64,000 nt of DNA from Sagittula stellata E-37. GTDB taxonomy: Bacteria > Pseudomonadota > Alphaproteobacteria > Rhodobacterales > Rhodobacteraceae. Position numbers and translations under genes: made by a program. Positions 46,997 through 56,067 of the stretch are shown piece after piece. The first letter of the stretch is position 1. Each line of letters starts with the position of its first letter. The notes under the pieces were generated by a model, which saw only the letters and a list, made by a program, of their open reading frames with translations, was not told where the DNA came from and ran no database searches. The stretch lies in contig NZ_CP155729.1 of assembly GCF_039724765.1 (NCBI RefSeq), forward strand, positions 2,861,501 through 2,925,500. Reading direction: 5' to 3'.

Positions 46997-47451
46997 GAGA
47001 TCAGCCGCCGCAGCAGCTCGGGATCGGGCAAGGCGCAGAGGTCGGTCTTGCCGAAGTGATACCGGTTGCGGGCAATCCGGGCATAGAGCCAGTCCTGCAC
47101 ACCCACCGGCAGAACCCCGAGCACCCGCAGCGGCACGAAACCGTGATGCAGCTTTGGGAACAGCGCCACGATGGCATCGAGCGACCCGCGCGCCCGGCCC
47201 TCGTGCAGCATCAGCCAACTGTCGGGATCGTCCGGCGAAAGCTGGTAGTGGCCGAGCAAACCGCGCCCCAAGGGCGACTGCGCCGTGCAAATGCGGACCA
47301 TATCATCGCGGTCCAGCCGCGCGATCCGCCGCGCCGTGGCCGAGCAGAGCGCGCAGTCCCCGTCCATGACCACGAGGATGCAGTCATCGTCGAAGGACGG
47401 AACCTCCGGGTCGTCGCGGTAGGAATAGGGCGGACGCAGTGCGGGGCGCAT
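46993..47451 (-). CDS. DCC-family (DUF393) thiol-disulfide protein
   Basis: A 152-residue thioredoxin-fold protein with the DCC signature MDGDCALCSATARRIARLD (Asp30, Cys33, Cys36), so named for the Asp-x2-Cys-x2-Cys pattern. The family is linked with redox or disulfide chemistry, without a proven reaction in most cases. AAAGGAG precedes the ATG at 47451. It is coupled to the DUF4166 gene by overlap and is divergent from pyrE. Confidence 0.85.
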   Translation of the reverse strand: MRPALRPPYSYRDDPEVPSFDDDCILVVMDGDCALCSATARRIARLDRDDMVRICTAQSPLGRGLLGHYQLSPDDPDSWLMLHEGRARGSLDAIVALFPKLHHGFVPLRVLGVLPVGVQDWLYARIARNRYHFGKTDLCALPDPELLRRLIS

Positions 47452-47595
47452 GACGGTCTCCTTTGACGGCAGGATACACCGGGTTTGCCCATTGCACATG
47501 CGCAATATGGTCCACGCGGGTCCCGGCCCATGCGCACCTCTTCCCCCGCTGACGAAAACCCGCTAATCGACGCCTGACCCAAAGGAGTGCCACCC

Positions 47596-48267
47596 ATGAT
47601 CCCCTCGACCTACCCTTCCGCCGAAGAAATGGCCCGCCTGACCGCGCGCATGCTTTGGGAGATCGAGGCGGTGAGCTTCATGCAGGATGAACCGTTCAAG
47701 CTGGCGTCCGGGCAGCTCTCGCCGGTTTACATCGACTGCCGCAAGCTGATCTCCTTCCCGCGCATCCGCTCGACCCTGATGGACTTTCTCACGGTGACGG
47801 TGATGCGCAACGCAGGCTTCGAGGCGTTCGACAACATCGCCGGCGGCGAGACGGCGGGCATTCCCTTTGCCGCTCTGGTGGCCGAACGCATGGCCCTGCC
47901 GATGACTTACGTCCGCAAGAAACCGAAGGGCTACGGCCGCAACGCGCGGATCGAGGGCGCCATGACGGAGGGCCAGCGTGTACTGCTGGTCGAGGACCTG
48001 ACCACCGACGGCGGATCGAAACTGTCCTTCGTCGATGCGATCCGCGAAACCGGCGCGACCTGCGCCCATACGGCGGTGATCTTCTACTACGGCATCTTCC
48101 CCGAAACGATCAAAACGCTGGGCGATCACGGCGTGTCGTTGCATCACCTGTGCACATGGTGGGAGGTTCTCGCCGAAGCGCCGGAGAAGCACGCGGGCGT
48201 CCTGTCGGAGGTCGAGTCGTTCCTGAAGGACCCCCACGCATGGCGCGCAGCCCGCGCCGGGACCTGA
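47596..48267 (+). CDS. pyrE: Orotate phosphoribosyltransferase
   Basis: Makes orotidine 5'-phosphate from orotate and PRPP in pyrimidine synthesis. The 223-residue protein has the PRPP motif [14 protein letters not shown] (about 132-145), the mobile-loop [14 protein letters not shown], and the N-terminal [22 protein letters not shown] is 11 bases before the ATG at 47596; a GTG three codons upstream is less likely. Length is slightly above the E. coli enzyme (213). Confidence 0.96.
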   Translation: MIPSTYPSAEEMARLTARMLWEIEAVSFMQDEPFKLASGQLSPVYIDCRKLISFPRIRSTLMDFLTVTVMRNAGFEAFDNIAGGETAGIPFAALVAERMALPMTYVRKKPKGYGRNARIEGAMTEGQRVLLVEDLTTDGGSKLSFVDAIRETGATCAHTAVIFYYGIFPETIKTLGDHGVSLHHLCTWWEVLAEAPEKHAGVLSEVESFLKDPHAWRAARAGT

Positions 48268-48433
48268 GGGGCACCAGCCCGTCCCGTCAATCGGTTGTTG
48301 TCAGGCAGTGTCGTGGCGTCAGTTTGATTTCACGATCTCTTGCGGTGTGTCTCCACTGACACGCCCATGAGTCGCCCACAGGCCCCTTTTGGCCTATCTT
48401 GCGGCATACGCCCGTTCTGTGACAAGATGATGT

Positions 48434-48461
48434 GGGGATAGCGGTCCACCGCTTATCCCCA
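48434..48461. promoter_or_regulatory. Inverted repeat with a DnaA-box-like arm upstream of dnaB
   Basis: GGGGATA + GCGGT (48434-48445) and ACCGC + T + TATCCCC (48448-48460) form a hairpin with one bulged base and a very short loop, about 70 bases before the dnaB start. The right arm contains TTATCCCCA (48453-48461), one mismatch from the DnaA-box TTATCCACA. It could be a regulator or DnaA site; no T-tract follows. Confidence 0.45.
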
Positions 48462-48528
48462 GAGATTTACACTCTGCACCCCGGAAATCCGGTTTGCTAC
48501 ACGGTCAGCCTGAGCAGTGGGGATCAAA

Positions 48529-50001
48529 ATGAACGAGATAACGACGATCAATCCGACCGGCGTTCACGTCGACGCCGCCGAGACCATGCCGCACTCCATC
48601 GAGGCCGAACAGCAGCTTCTGGGCGCGATCCTGACCGACAACGACATCTTCGACCGCGTTGCGTCGATCATCCGGGCCGAGCATTTCTACGACCCGGTGC
48701 ACACCCGAATCTTCGAGATCGCCGCCGCGCGCGTCGCCAAGAACAACCTCGCCTCGCCGGTCACGCTCAAGGCCTTTATGGCAGACGACGAAGGCCTTCA
48801 GGAACTGGGCGGCGCGGCTTACCTTGCGCGTCTGGCGGCTTCTGCCGTTTCCACCTTCGCGGTGCGGGACTATGCGCAGATGATCTATGACCTGTCGGTG
48901 CGCCGCGATCTGATCCGCCTCGGGCGCGAGATCTCCGACAAGGCCGCCAAGGTCGATGTCGCCTCCGAACCGAAGGAGCAGATCGTCGAGGCCGAGCAGA
49001 AGCTCTACAAGATGGCCGAACAGGGCAACGCGGAGTCCGGGTTCCAGTCCTTCCTGCGCGCGGTGACGGAGGCGGTGAACGTCGCAAACGCCGCGTATCA
49101 GCGCGAAGGCGGTCTTGCCGGCATCTCCACCGGCCTCATTGACATGGACAAGAAGCTGGGCGGCCTGCACCCGTCCGACCTGTTGATCCTCGCCGGGCGT
49201 CCTTCGATGGGGAAGACCTCGCTGGCCACCAACATCGCCTTCAACATCGCCAAGGCGTATAAGAAGGGCCAGCGTCCCGACGGCACGGTCGGCGCGCTGG
49301 ACGGTGGCGTGGTCGGTTTCTTCTCGCTCGAAATGAGCGCCGAGCAGCTCGCAGGCCGTATCCTCGCCGAGGCGTCCGAGATCTCCTCCCACAAGATCCG
49401 GCAGGGCGACATGGAGGAGCACGAGTTCCGCCGTTTCGTCGAGGCCGCCAAGGAACTGGAGGCCTGCCCGCTTTATATCGACGACACGCCCGCGCTGCCG
49501 ATCAGCCAGGTCGCGGCCAGGTCCCGTCGTCTGAAGCGAACCCATGGGCTTGACCTCATCATCGTCGACTACCTTCAGCTTCTGCGCGGCACCGCCGAAA
49601 ACCGGGTGCAGGAGATTGCCGAAATCTCCATGGGTCTCAAGGCGATAGCGAAGGAACTTAACATCCCGGTAATCGCCCTGTCACAGCTTTCGCGTCAGGT
49701 GGAAAGCCGCGAGGACAAGCGGCCCCAGTTGTCGGACCTTCGGGAATCGGGCTCCATCGAGCAGGACGCCGACGTCGTGATGTTCGTGTTCCGCGAAGAA
49801 TACTATGTAGAACGCGAGAAGCCCTCTGATGACCGTCTGGACGAAATGGTCGCCTGGCAGGAGCGCATGTCCCGCCTGCATGGCAAGGCCGAGGTCATCA
49901 TCGGCAAGCAGCGTCACGGCCCCATCGGCACGGTCGAACTGTCCTTCGAAAGCCAGTTCACCCGCTTCGGCAACCTCGTGAAGCCCTGGCAGGAAGGTTG
50001 A
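48529..50001 (+). CDS. dnaB: Replicative DNA helicase DnaB
   Basis: Hexameric 5'-3' helicase of the replication fork. The 490-residue protein has an N-terminal helical domain (about 20-130), a linker and a RecA-like domain with Walker A GRPSMGKTS (about 222-230), Walker B LIIVDYLQLL (about 344-353), and LSQLSRQVESR. No intein is present. The ATG at 48529 was chosen; the in-frame GTG at 48517 has no better ribosome site, and in fact neither has a strong one. An inverted repeat lies in the 261-base gap upstream. Confidence 0.97.
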   Translation: MNEITTINPTGVHVDAAETMPHSIEAEQQLLGAILTDNDIFDRVASIIRAEHFYDPVHTRIFEIAAARVAKNNLASPVTLKAFMADDEGLQELGGAAYLARLAASAVSTFAVRDYAQMIYDLSVRRDLIRLGREISDKAAKVDVASEPKEQIVEAEQKLYKMAEQGNAESGFQSFLRAVTEAVNVANAAYQREGGLAGISTGLIDMDKKLGGLHPSDLLILAGRPSMGKTSLATNIAFNIAKAYKKGQRPDGTVGALDGGVVGFFSLEMSAEQLAGRILAEASEISSHKIRQGDMEEHEFRRFVEAAKELEACPLYIDDTPALPISQVAARSRRLKRTHGLDLIIVDYLQLLRGTAENRVQEIAEISMGLKAIAKELNIPVIALSQLSRQVESREDKRPQLSDLRESGSIEQDADVVMFVFREEYYVEREKPSDDRLDEMVAWQERMSRLHGKAEVIIGKQRHGPIGTVELSFESQFTRFGNLVKPWQEG

Positions 50002-50024
50002 TCCCCGGGCGCCGGGTACGTTCG

Positions 50025-50912
50025 TCAGCGACCGCCCTGCGCCAGATAGCTTGTCAGCAAGCGGCTGTTGTAGGACGCCCGCCCCGCCTTCATCGCGTCT
50101 ATCTCACGCTGCGACTTGGCGGGCCGGTGTCCGATTGCCCGGTTTCTGGTCGGGGTGACAAGACGCGGATCTGGTGCAGGTGCGGCCCCAGCCGGTTCCC
50201 GCGAAGGGCGGCCTTCCGAGGGCGGTTCTGGCTGGGGCTCTGAGCCGGACTGCTCCGGCCCATCGTCCTCCCCCATGCCATAATACACCGCGAGCCCGGC
50301 ACCTATGACGGCACCGGACGCGATCACGGCCACGCCGATCACCGCGGCCGCGGAGCCGAAGGTGACGGCGGCCACCGCCACCGCCGCGATTGCGATGATG
50401 CCGACGCCCAAAAGACCCCAGCCACGCGCATTGCTGCCCGGACCGCCGCCGCGTTCCTGTTGCAGCACCAGCCCGGCCCCACGCATGAAGGTCTCCGCTG
50501 CACCGCGCGCTGCCGCGCCACCCGCTTCGACGACCGCGCCGCCTCCGACCATCCACAGCATCTGGGCGGCGAGACCGCCTCCGGTCATAGCCCCTTGCGC
50601 CGCATCCGCCAGAACCCCGTCCTGATTGCCCGCGCCGATAACGATCAGCCCGTTCACAAGGTCCGCGACGAAGTCCGTGAGCATGTTCACCATCCCCGCC
50701 CCGAGATTGCCCATGGTCTTCAGCGCGCCGATCAACCCGGCCTCAAACGCCGACCAGCCGACAAGCGCGGCCCCCTGGATCGCCGCCATGACGGCCCCCG
50801 CCACCGGCACCCATCCGCCAAGAAGCACACCAAGCGGTTTGTAGGCGTCGACAGCCAGAAGATTGAACACCAGCGTTTCGACCTGCGGACGTGAAATTCC
50901 CGAGAAGTCCAT
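50025..50912 (-). CDS. Membrane protein of unknown function
   Basis: A 295-residue protein with long Gly/Ala-rich hydrophobic stretches. One is near residues 30-75 and another near 165-215, with a very hydrophobic run of small residues. A Pro/Glu-rich linker (about 220-250) and a basic tail (HRPAKSQREIDAMKAGRASYNSR) follow. The composition resembles glycine-zipper proteins that insert into membranes. A ribosome site (GGAGG) supports the ATG at 50912 over an upstream one at 50933. It converges with dnaB across 23 bases. I recognise no family, and no secretion or immunity gene is adjacent. Confidence 0.65.
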   Translation of the reverse strand: MDFSGISRPQVETLVFNLLAVDAYKPLGVLLGGWVPVAGAVMAAIQGAALVGWSAFEAGLIGALKTMGNLGAGMVNMLTDFVADLVNGLIVIGAGNQDGVLADAAQGAMTGGGLAAQMLWMVGGGAVVEAGGAAARGAAETFMRGAGLVLQQERGGGPGSNARGWGLLGVGIIAIAAVAVAAVTFGSAAAVIGVAVIASGAVIGAGLAVYYGMGEDDGPEQSGSEPQPEPPSEGRPSREPAGAAPAPDPRLVTPTRNRAIGHRPAKSQREIDAMKAGRASYNSRLLTSYLAQGGR

Positions 50913-51057
50913 CTCAAATGCCTCCGCTATCAAATGCGGAGAAGTTTACCTTGCCTTGCACGCGCGACAAAGCGCGCTTTGCCCGGTTGGCAGGATTGTC
51001 AGGCCCGCGCGCGCCGTCAGTCCGCCGGCCTGCCACCTCGGTCATCATGCCGCGGGG

Positions 51058-51822
51058 TCAGAGCACGACCGCCAGGCCCAGGTAGGTGCCAAGCTCCCCC
51101 AGCAGCGCCGCACCGCCGAGGATTTCCGCCGTGTATCCCCCCAATCGCCTGAGGGCGAAGATTCGGAATGCCTGGCCCAAAGCGATGGCACCGATACCGG
51201 CGGCGACACCGGCCCAGGCACCCGCCACGAACTCCAACGCCAGCACGGCCAGGATTGTGCCTGCCAGCGCGACGCGGTAGCCGTCGGGCGTCACGCCGGG
51301 CAACAGAACCTCCATGCCCCGTTTGCGCGCAGAGACGGTGCTTGCCGCCGTGTGGACCGCAGCCATGCGGCCCAGCCCCATCCCCGCGATCAGAGCCACC
51401 GCCGCCACGCCCGGTGGGAAGGACACAAGCAGCACAACCTTGAGAGCCAGCGTCAGGCCAACCGCAAGTCCGCCGCGTGGCCCCGCGCCCCGCGCCATGC
51501 GCGCCAGCACCGCTTCGCGGCCCGTCTCTCGGGCCAGGGCATCGACCGCGACGGAAAGTCCCAGCTCGTCGCGCACACCGCTGACCAGCATGATCGCGAC
51601 AATCGCAACCAGCACGGCCGCTGCCGCCGGAAGAACCAAGCCCGCCAGCCACAGAACCGCAGCCCCCAGGCACCCGACCAAGGCGCCGATCACCGGCTGA
51701 TACTTGACCGAGCGCACCAGAAGATCCTCGGACACGTCGTCGCGCGCCGGCGGCACGATCCGTGTCACCTCTCCCAGCGCCAGCCTGAAAAGTTCGGCCT
51801 CCAGCCGCAGCGTGTCCTTCAT
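51058..51822 (-). CDS. CobS-like membrane protein lacking catalytic acids
   Basis: A 254-residue polytopic membrane protein with the overall layout of adenosylcobinamide-GDP ribazoletransferase (CobS). The N-terminal FRLALGEVTRIVPP matches CobS's FLTRLPVP block, QPVIGALVGCLG the following Pro-Leu-Gly block, and the C-terminal RRLGGYTAEILG its LGGxTGDTLG block. The catalytic site is changed. In CobS, HxDGLADxxDG binds Mg2+; here the same place reads RDELGLSVAVDA, with only Asp94 kept. TGD has become TAE and MRDSRxG has become MARGAGP. Cobalamin synthase activity is therefore unlikely. It is divergent from alr. The role is unknown. Confidence 0.72.
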   Translation of the reverse strand: MKDTLRLEAELFRLALGEVTRIVPPARDDVSEDLLVRSVKYQPVIGALVGCLGAAVLWLAGLVLPAAAAVLVAIVAIMLVSGVRDELGLSVAVDALARETGREAVLARMARGAGPRGGLAVGLTLALKVVLLVSFPPGVAAVALIAGMGLGRMAAVHTAASTVSARKRGMEVLLPGVTPDGYRVALAGTILAVLALEFVAGAWAGVAAGIGAIALGQAFRIFALRRLGGYTAEILGGAALLGELGTYLGLAVVL

Positions 51823-51929
51823 GCGCCCTGCCTTGCCCCCTTTTCGTGCAAGCATATCCTTGCCCGCCGCAGGCATGAAGCCGCATTTCCCCCTTGACCC
51901 CAACATCCAACCTGCCAAAGACAGGCAAC

Positions 51930-52967
51930 ATGGCCATGGCGAGACTGACAATCGACCTGGGCGCGCTCCGCGCCAACTGGACTGCCCTCGCCGCCCTGTC
52001 GGAGGGCGAGACGGGCGCCGTCGTCAAGGCGGACGCCTATGGCCTCGGCGCCGAGAAATGCGCACCAGTTCTGGCTGCCGCCGGTGCACGGACCTTTTTC
52101 GTCGCCATCGCCGAGGAGGGCTTGCGTCTGCGCCGCATCCTCGGTCCCGGCCCCGAAATCTGCGTGTTCTCGGGCCATATGCCCGGCGACCGTGATGCGA
52201 TACGCGATGCAGACCTCGTGCCGATGATCAACTCCATCGACCAGATGTTGATGCACGTGGAGGGTCTGCCCGGCCATCCCTTCGGCATACAGCTCGACAG
52301 CGGCATGAACCGGCTGGGCATGGAACCGGCAGAGTGGTCCGCTCTGCGCGACATCGCCCTCGCCCAGAACCCCCGGCTGGTGATGAGCCACCTCGCCTGC
52401 GCGGACGAACCCGATCACGCGATGAACGCCCGGCAACTGGCGGCCTTCCGCGACATGACGGATGGCATCGACGCGCCGCGCTCCCTTGGTGCGACGGGCG
52501 GCACCCTGCTGGGGCCGGAATATCATTTCGACATGACGCGCCCCGGTGTCGGCCTCTACGGCGGCCTGCCCTTCGTGGACGCGCAACCGGTCGTCAGCCT
52601 CGACATCCCGGTGATCCAGACACGCGACGTGCTGCCCGGTGAAACCGTGGGCTACGGCAACACCTGGACCGCCTCTGCTCCGTCGCGCGTGGCGACAATC
52701 GCCGGCGGATATGCCGACGGCATCCACCGCGCCATGGGATCCGCCGCCTACGTCTGGGCCGGAGAGACCCGCTGCAAGATCCTCGGCCGCATCTCCATGG
52801 ACCTGATCGCCGTCGACGTGACCGGCCTGCCCGAGTTGCCGGACCATGTCGAGCTCATCGGCCTGCATCAGGGTGTGGACACCCTCGCGGACTGGGCGGG
52901 AACGATCGGCTACGAGGTGCTCACCTCCCTCGGTGCGCGTTACGACCGCAGCTACACGGGCGCATGA
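51930..52967 (+). CDS. alr: Alanine racemase
   Basis: PLP enzyme that makes D-alanine for peptidoglycan. The 345-residue protein has the PLP-lysine Lys33 in [11 protein letters not shown], the catalytic Tyr in [11 protein letters not shown] (fold-type III barrel/C-domain junction), and the [14 protein letters not shown] signature. The ATG at 51930 or 51936 is possible ([10 protein letters not shown] vs MARLTIDL). The stop overlaps the mlaE-like start (ATGA), so they are co-translated. Length is near normal. Confidence 0.95.
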   Translation: MAMARLTIDLGALRANWTALAALSEGETGAVVKADAYGLGAEKCAPVLAAAGARTFFVAIAEEGLRLRRILGPGPEICVFSGHMPGDRDAIRDADLVPMINSIDQMLMHVEGLPGHPFGIQLDSGMNRLGMEPAEWSALRDIALAQNPRLVMSHLACADEPDHAMNARQLAAFRDMTDGIDAPRSLGATGGTLLGPEYHFDMTRPGVGLYGGLPFVDAQPVVSLDIPVIQTRDVLPGETVGYGNTWTASAPSRVATIAGGYADGIHRAMGSAAYVWAGETRCKILGRISMDLIAVDVTGLPELPDHVELIGLHQGVDTLADWAGTIGYEVLTSLGARYDRSYTGA

Positions 52968-53746
52968 CGCTTCTCGCGCCCTTCGGCTGGCTGGGCCGCG
53001 CCCTGCTCCATTGGCTCGCCGCCATCGGTCGGGTCACGCGCTTCGGCCTCACAGCGCTCAGCCACACCCTCCGCCCGCCCTTCTACGCGGGCGAATTCGG
53101 TGCCGCGATGATGAACGTGGGCTGGCTGTCTCTGCCGGTGGTGGGCCTGACCGCCTTCTTCACCGGCGCCGCACTGGCCCTGCAGATCTACTCCGGTGGC
53201 GCCCGGTTCAACGCCGAAGCGGTGGTGCCGCAGATCGTGGCCATCGGCATGGTGCGCGAGCTGGGACCCGTGCTGGTCGGCCTGATGATCGCCGCCCGCG
53301 TGACGTCATCCATAGCCGCCGAGATCGCCACCATGAAGGTAACCGAACAGATCGATGCGCTCACCACGCTGTCCACCAACCCGATGAAGTACCTCGTCGC
53401 GCCGCGCCTGCTGGCCGCGCTGCTTGTGGTGCCCGCGCTCGTCGGAATCGGCGACGTGATCGGAGTCTTCGGTGGCTACGCGGTGGCCACCGGCTCGCTG
53501 GGGTTCAACCCTGCCGCCTACCTGAAGAACACCGTCGATTTCCTCGAACCGCTCGACGTGATCTCCAGCCTCGTGAAAGGCTGCGCCTTCGGCGGCATTG
53601 CCGCGCTGATGGGGTGCTACTTCGGCATGATGTCAGGGCGCGGCGCGCAGGGTGTGGGCCGCGCGACCAAGGGCAGCGTCGAGGCCGCAGCTGTCCTGAT
53701 CCTCGCCGCCAACTTCCTGCTGACCGGGGCCTTCTTCTCGCTATGA
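52964..53746 (+). CDS. mlaE: MlaE-family lipid ABC permease
   Basis: A 260-residue inner-membrane permease of the MlaE family, part of an ABC system that moves phospholipids between membranes in Gram-negative bacteria. The family pattern is clear: [38 protein letters not shown] and the C-terminal [26 protein letters not shown]. Its ATPase follows 121 bases later. The usual MlaD substrate-binding gene is not present directly after it. Coupling with alr is unusual and may just reflect envelope biogenesis. Confidence 0.93.
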   Translation: MTLLAPFGWLGRALLHWLAAIGRVTRFGLTALSHTLRPPFYAGEFGAAMMNVGWLSLPVVGLTAFFTGAALALQIYSGGARFNAEAVVPQIVAIGMVRELGPVLVGLMIAARVTSSIAAEIATMKVTEQIDALTTLSTNPMKYLVAPRLLAALLVVPALVGIGDVIGVFGGYAVATGSLGFNPAAYLKNTVDFLEPLDVISSLVKGCAFGGIAALMGCYFGMMSGRGAQGVGRATKGSVEAAAVLILAANFLLTGAFFSL

Positions 53747-53867
53747 CCGGCTTGCACCCATCCCCCCAAGCGCCCCGCCCGGACATACCGGGCACATCCC
53801 TGCGTTTCTCCGCTTTGCAAATACTCGGTCCAACGCGGGCCGATTTCGCGACGCAGGAGGGAATGCG

Positions 53868-54614
53868 ATGATCGCCCTGCATGGCGTCACCAAGGCCTTC
53901 GGCCAGAACCGCGTCCTGCAGGGCGTCGACCTCGAGATCGCGCAGGGCACCTCCATGGTGATCATCGGCGGTTCAGGCACCGGAAAGTCGGTGCTGCTGA
54001 AATGTATCCTCGGCCTCGTGACACCTGACGCAGGCACGATCACGCTCGACGGTCAGGACGTCACGACGCAGGACAAGGACGCCTTTCTTGCCCGCTTCGG
54101 CATGCTCTTCCAGGGCGGCGCCCTGTTCGACTCACTGACGGTCTGGCAGAACGTCGCCTTCCGCCTGCTGCGCGGCAGCCTCGCCCGCCCGAAGGCAGAG
54201 GCCCGCGAAATCGCGATAGAAAAACTGCGGCGCGTCGGTCTGACGACCGACGTGGCCGACCGCTACCCGGCAGAGTTGTCTGGCGGCATGCAAAAACGGG
54301 TGGGCCTCGCCCGCGCCATCGCCGCCGAGCCCGAGATCATCTTCTTCGACGAACCGACCACCGGGCTCGATCCGATCATGGCCGGGGTCATCAACGACCT
54401 TGTCCGCGAGATCGTGACCGAGATGGGCGCCACCGCCATGACCATCACCCACGATATGACTTCTGTCCGGGCCATCGCGGACAACGTCGCGATGCTGCAC
54501 GGCGGCACCATCCGCTGGACCGGACCGGTGAACGAGCTTGACCGCTCCGGCGACGCCCACGTCGACCAGTTCATCCACGGCCGCGCGACGGGACCCATAG
54601 CATCCGTGCGCTAA
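53868..54614 (+). CDS. mlaF: MlaF-family ABC ATPase
   Basis: A 248-residue ABC ATP-binding protein that powers the MlaE-type permease. Walker A is GGSGTGKSVLL (about 35-45), the signature LSGGMQKR is near 139-146, and Walker B is IIFFDEPTTGLDP (about 162-174). The MlaF-like FGMLFQGGALFDSL Q-loop is present. The ATG follows GGAGGGAATGCG. No MlaD or MlaC gene follows in the window. Confidence 0.93.
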   Translation: MIALHGVTKAFGQNRVLQGVDLEIAQGTSMVIIGGSGTGKSVLLKCILGLVTPDAGTITLDGQDVTTQDKDAFLARFGMLFQGGALFDSLTVWQNVAFRLLRGSLARPKAEAREIAIEKLRRVGLTTDVADRYPAELSGGMQKRVGLARAIAAEPEIIFFDEPTTGLDPIMAGVINDLVREIVTEMGATAMTITHDMTSVRAIADNVAMLHGGTIRWTGPVNELDRSGDAHVDQFIHGRATGPIASVR

Positions 54615-54710
54615 AACCGCCGGGACCCGGCTGAAACGACCGCGCGAATTGATTTTTCCCCATCCATGATGTCAATGCGGGCCGACCGCCACCGCAGCCC
54701 CGGAGAACAG

Positions 54711-55097
54711 ATGAACAACCTTCTTCAGCCCGACCCGGTTCTGCTCGGGTTCCTGTTCTTCAAGAAGTTCGTCTATCTCGAGGTTCTTGCCCTCCTGGCC
54801 CTGATCCGCGTGACCGCCGGGCGTGGCCTCGCCCGCTGGCCCGCCCTGATGACGTTGGTGCTCTGCCTCGGCGGAATTGCCACGACCTTCGCCCCTGCCC
54901 TCGGCCTGAACGAAGGACCGCTCTACGTGACCGCGGCGCAATTGATGGCTGGCGGCGGCGGTTTGGGGCCTCTGCTCGTTCCATCCGCGATCTTCCTGAT
55001 CTGCTCCGTCACGCCCCGAGCGCGCTGGCGGATCATCGACCTGCTGCACCTCGTGATGCTGTCCGGCCTGCTGATCGTCTGGTGGTGGGTTTCCTGA
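54711..55097 (+). CDS. Small membrane protein, unknown function
   Basis: A 128-residue protein with about four hydrophobic segments (near 15-35, 45-62, 75-95 and 103-122). A Gly-rich loop, AAQLMAGGGGLGPLLVP, is followed by CSVTPRARWRIIDLLHL. GGAGAACAG precedes the ATG. It follows the MlaF gene by 96 bases on the same strand, so a link to lipid transport is possible, but I recognise no family. Confidence 0.68.
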   Translation: MNNLLQPDPVLLGFLFFKKFVYLEVLALLALIRVTAGRGLARWPALMTLVLCLGGIATTFAPALGLNEGPLYVTAAQLMAGGGGLGPLLVPSAIFLICSVTPRARWRIIDLLHLVMLSGLLIVWWWVS

Positions 55098-56067
55098 CCA
55101 AGGGCAGGCGGCGCGAAGCCCCGCCCTACGATCCGAAGCGTCACGTGAACCTCGCTTGCACCGTCCTTTAGCCGCTCGCTTGGCTGGCACTTTATCGCGC
55201 GCGGGCCTCCTGCCGATCTTCGACAAGTCCGACATATCGGTGATATCAAGGCTGACGTCATGGCAGACCCACACTCTTTCGCGCCCTCTTATTTGCGGCA
55301 TTCATCCCTGTCGCCCCTGTACAGAAGACCGTCGGCCCCCTGCGCTTGCAATTTGATTTTCCGATCCGGCGTTCTGCTTGCCTTCGACGTACAGGGCGCG
55401 TTCGCGTGCACCATTGCGGACGGACGTCTATTCATCATGGCCGACGGCTACCTGATTGCGCGTTACGGCATCCGCGCCAAGGGTCTCCGCGCCAGGCGGG
55501 TAGAGACCACTTGGCGGCATTTGTTTCACCGCTACGATTCTCGGCTCGATTGTGCTCCGCATCCTGGAAATGCCCCGCCCCCGAAGTTCCGATCCGCTGA
55601 AGCGGCTCTACTTCAGGCAGTCCTTCGTACTGCGAAGAACAGGTATTTTTGCTAAGGCGAAGACACTCACGTGCCGCGTTCATCCTTCATCTTGGTGACA
55701 AATACCTCGGGGGGCTCCGAAGGAGCGGGGGCAGAGCCCCCTTCAATGCTTCAACTTCCCAAAGCCTGCGGATCGACAATCTGGAGGATCAGACGAATGC
55801 CTCTTTATCTCCGACAGTTTGTACGTGTGGGGCAAGATATCCTCAGCTACCTTTGGATGTGCTACGAGCGTGCCTTTGCCGGGAAACTCCCTGTCACTTG
55901 GGTTCGTATACGCGTGATCCGAAACGGCGCTTCATTCCTCCGTGCGCAACGGCATGGCTCATGACGGTGCGTCTCATCCGTTGGCGCGTCACGCGTCGAC
56001 GGGTCACGGGCGGCGCAGGGTCCGACGCTAAGTGGCAGCGGCACACCGCCGTTCGACCGGGCGCCAT
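55098..56067. other. 970-base region without a supported gene
   Basis: The stretch contains several short open frames on both strands without a ribosome site or family match. It also contains repeat copy C (55638-55743). The composition is less biased than in genes around it. It could be a decayed gene, an undetected non-coding gene or simple spacer. I see no transposase or attachment-site remains. Confidence 0.55.
55638..55743. repeat. Dispersed intergenic repeat, copy C
   Basis: CTTCATCTTGG, AAATACC and a G/C block are found at 55684-55743. The arms GGGGGCTC (55710-55717) and GAGCCCCC (55734-55741) pair perfectly. A partial copy in the opposite orientation, AGGTATTTTTGCTAAG, is at 55640-55656. 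The two lie head-to-head within 100 bases. Confidence 0.65.

Noticed and set aside
53760..53840. Possible fourth copy of the dispersed repeat between mlaE and mlaF
   Set aside because: Only a short CTTTGCAAATACTCGG resemblance is present and the GC stem is missing.
55260..55655. 131-codon frame in the large gap
   Set aside because: No ribosome site, no family resemblance and unusual composition. I kept the region as non-coding.
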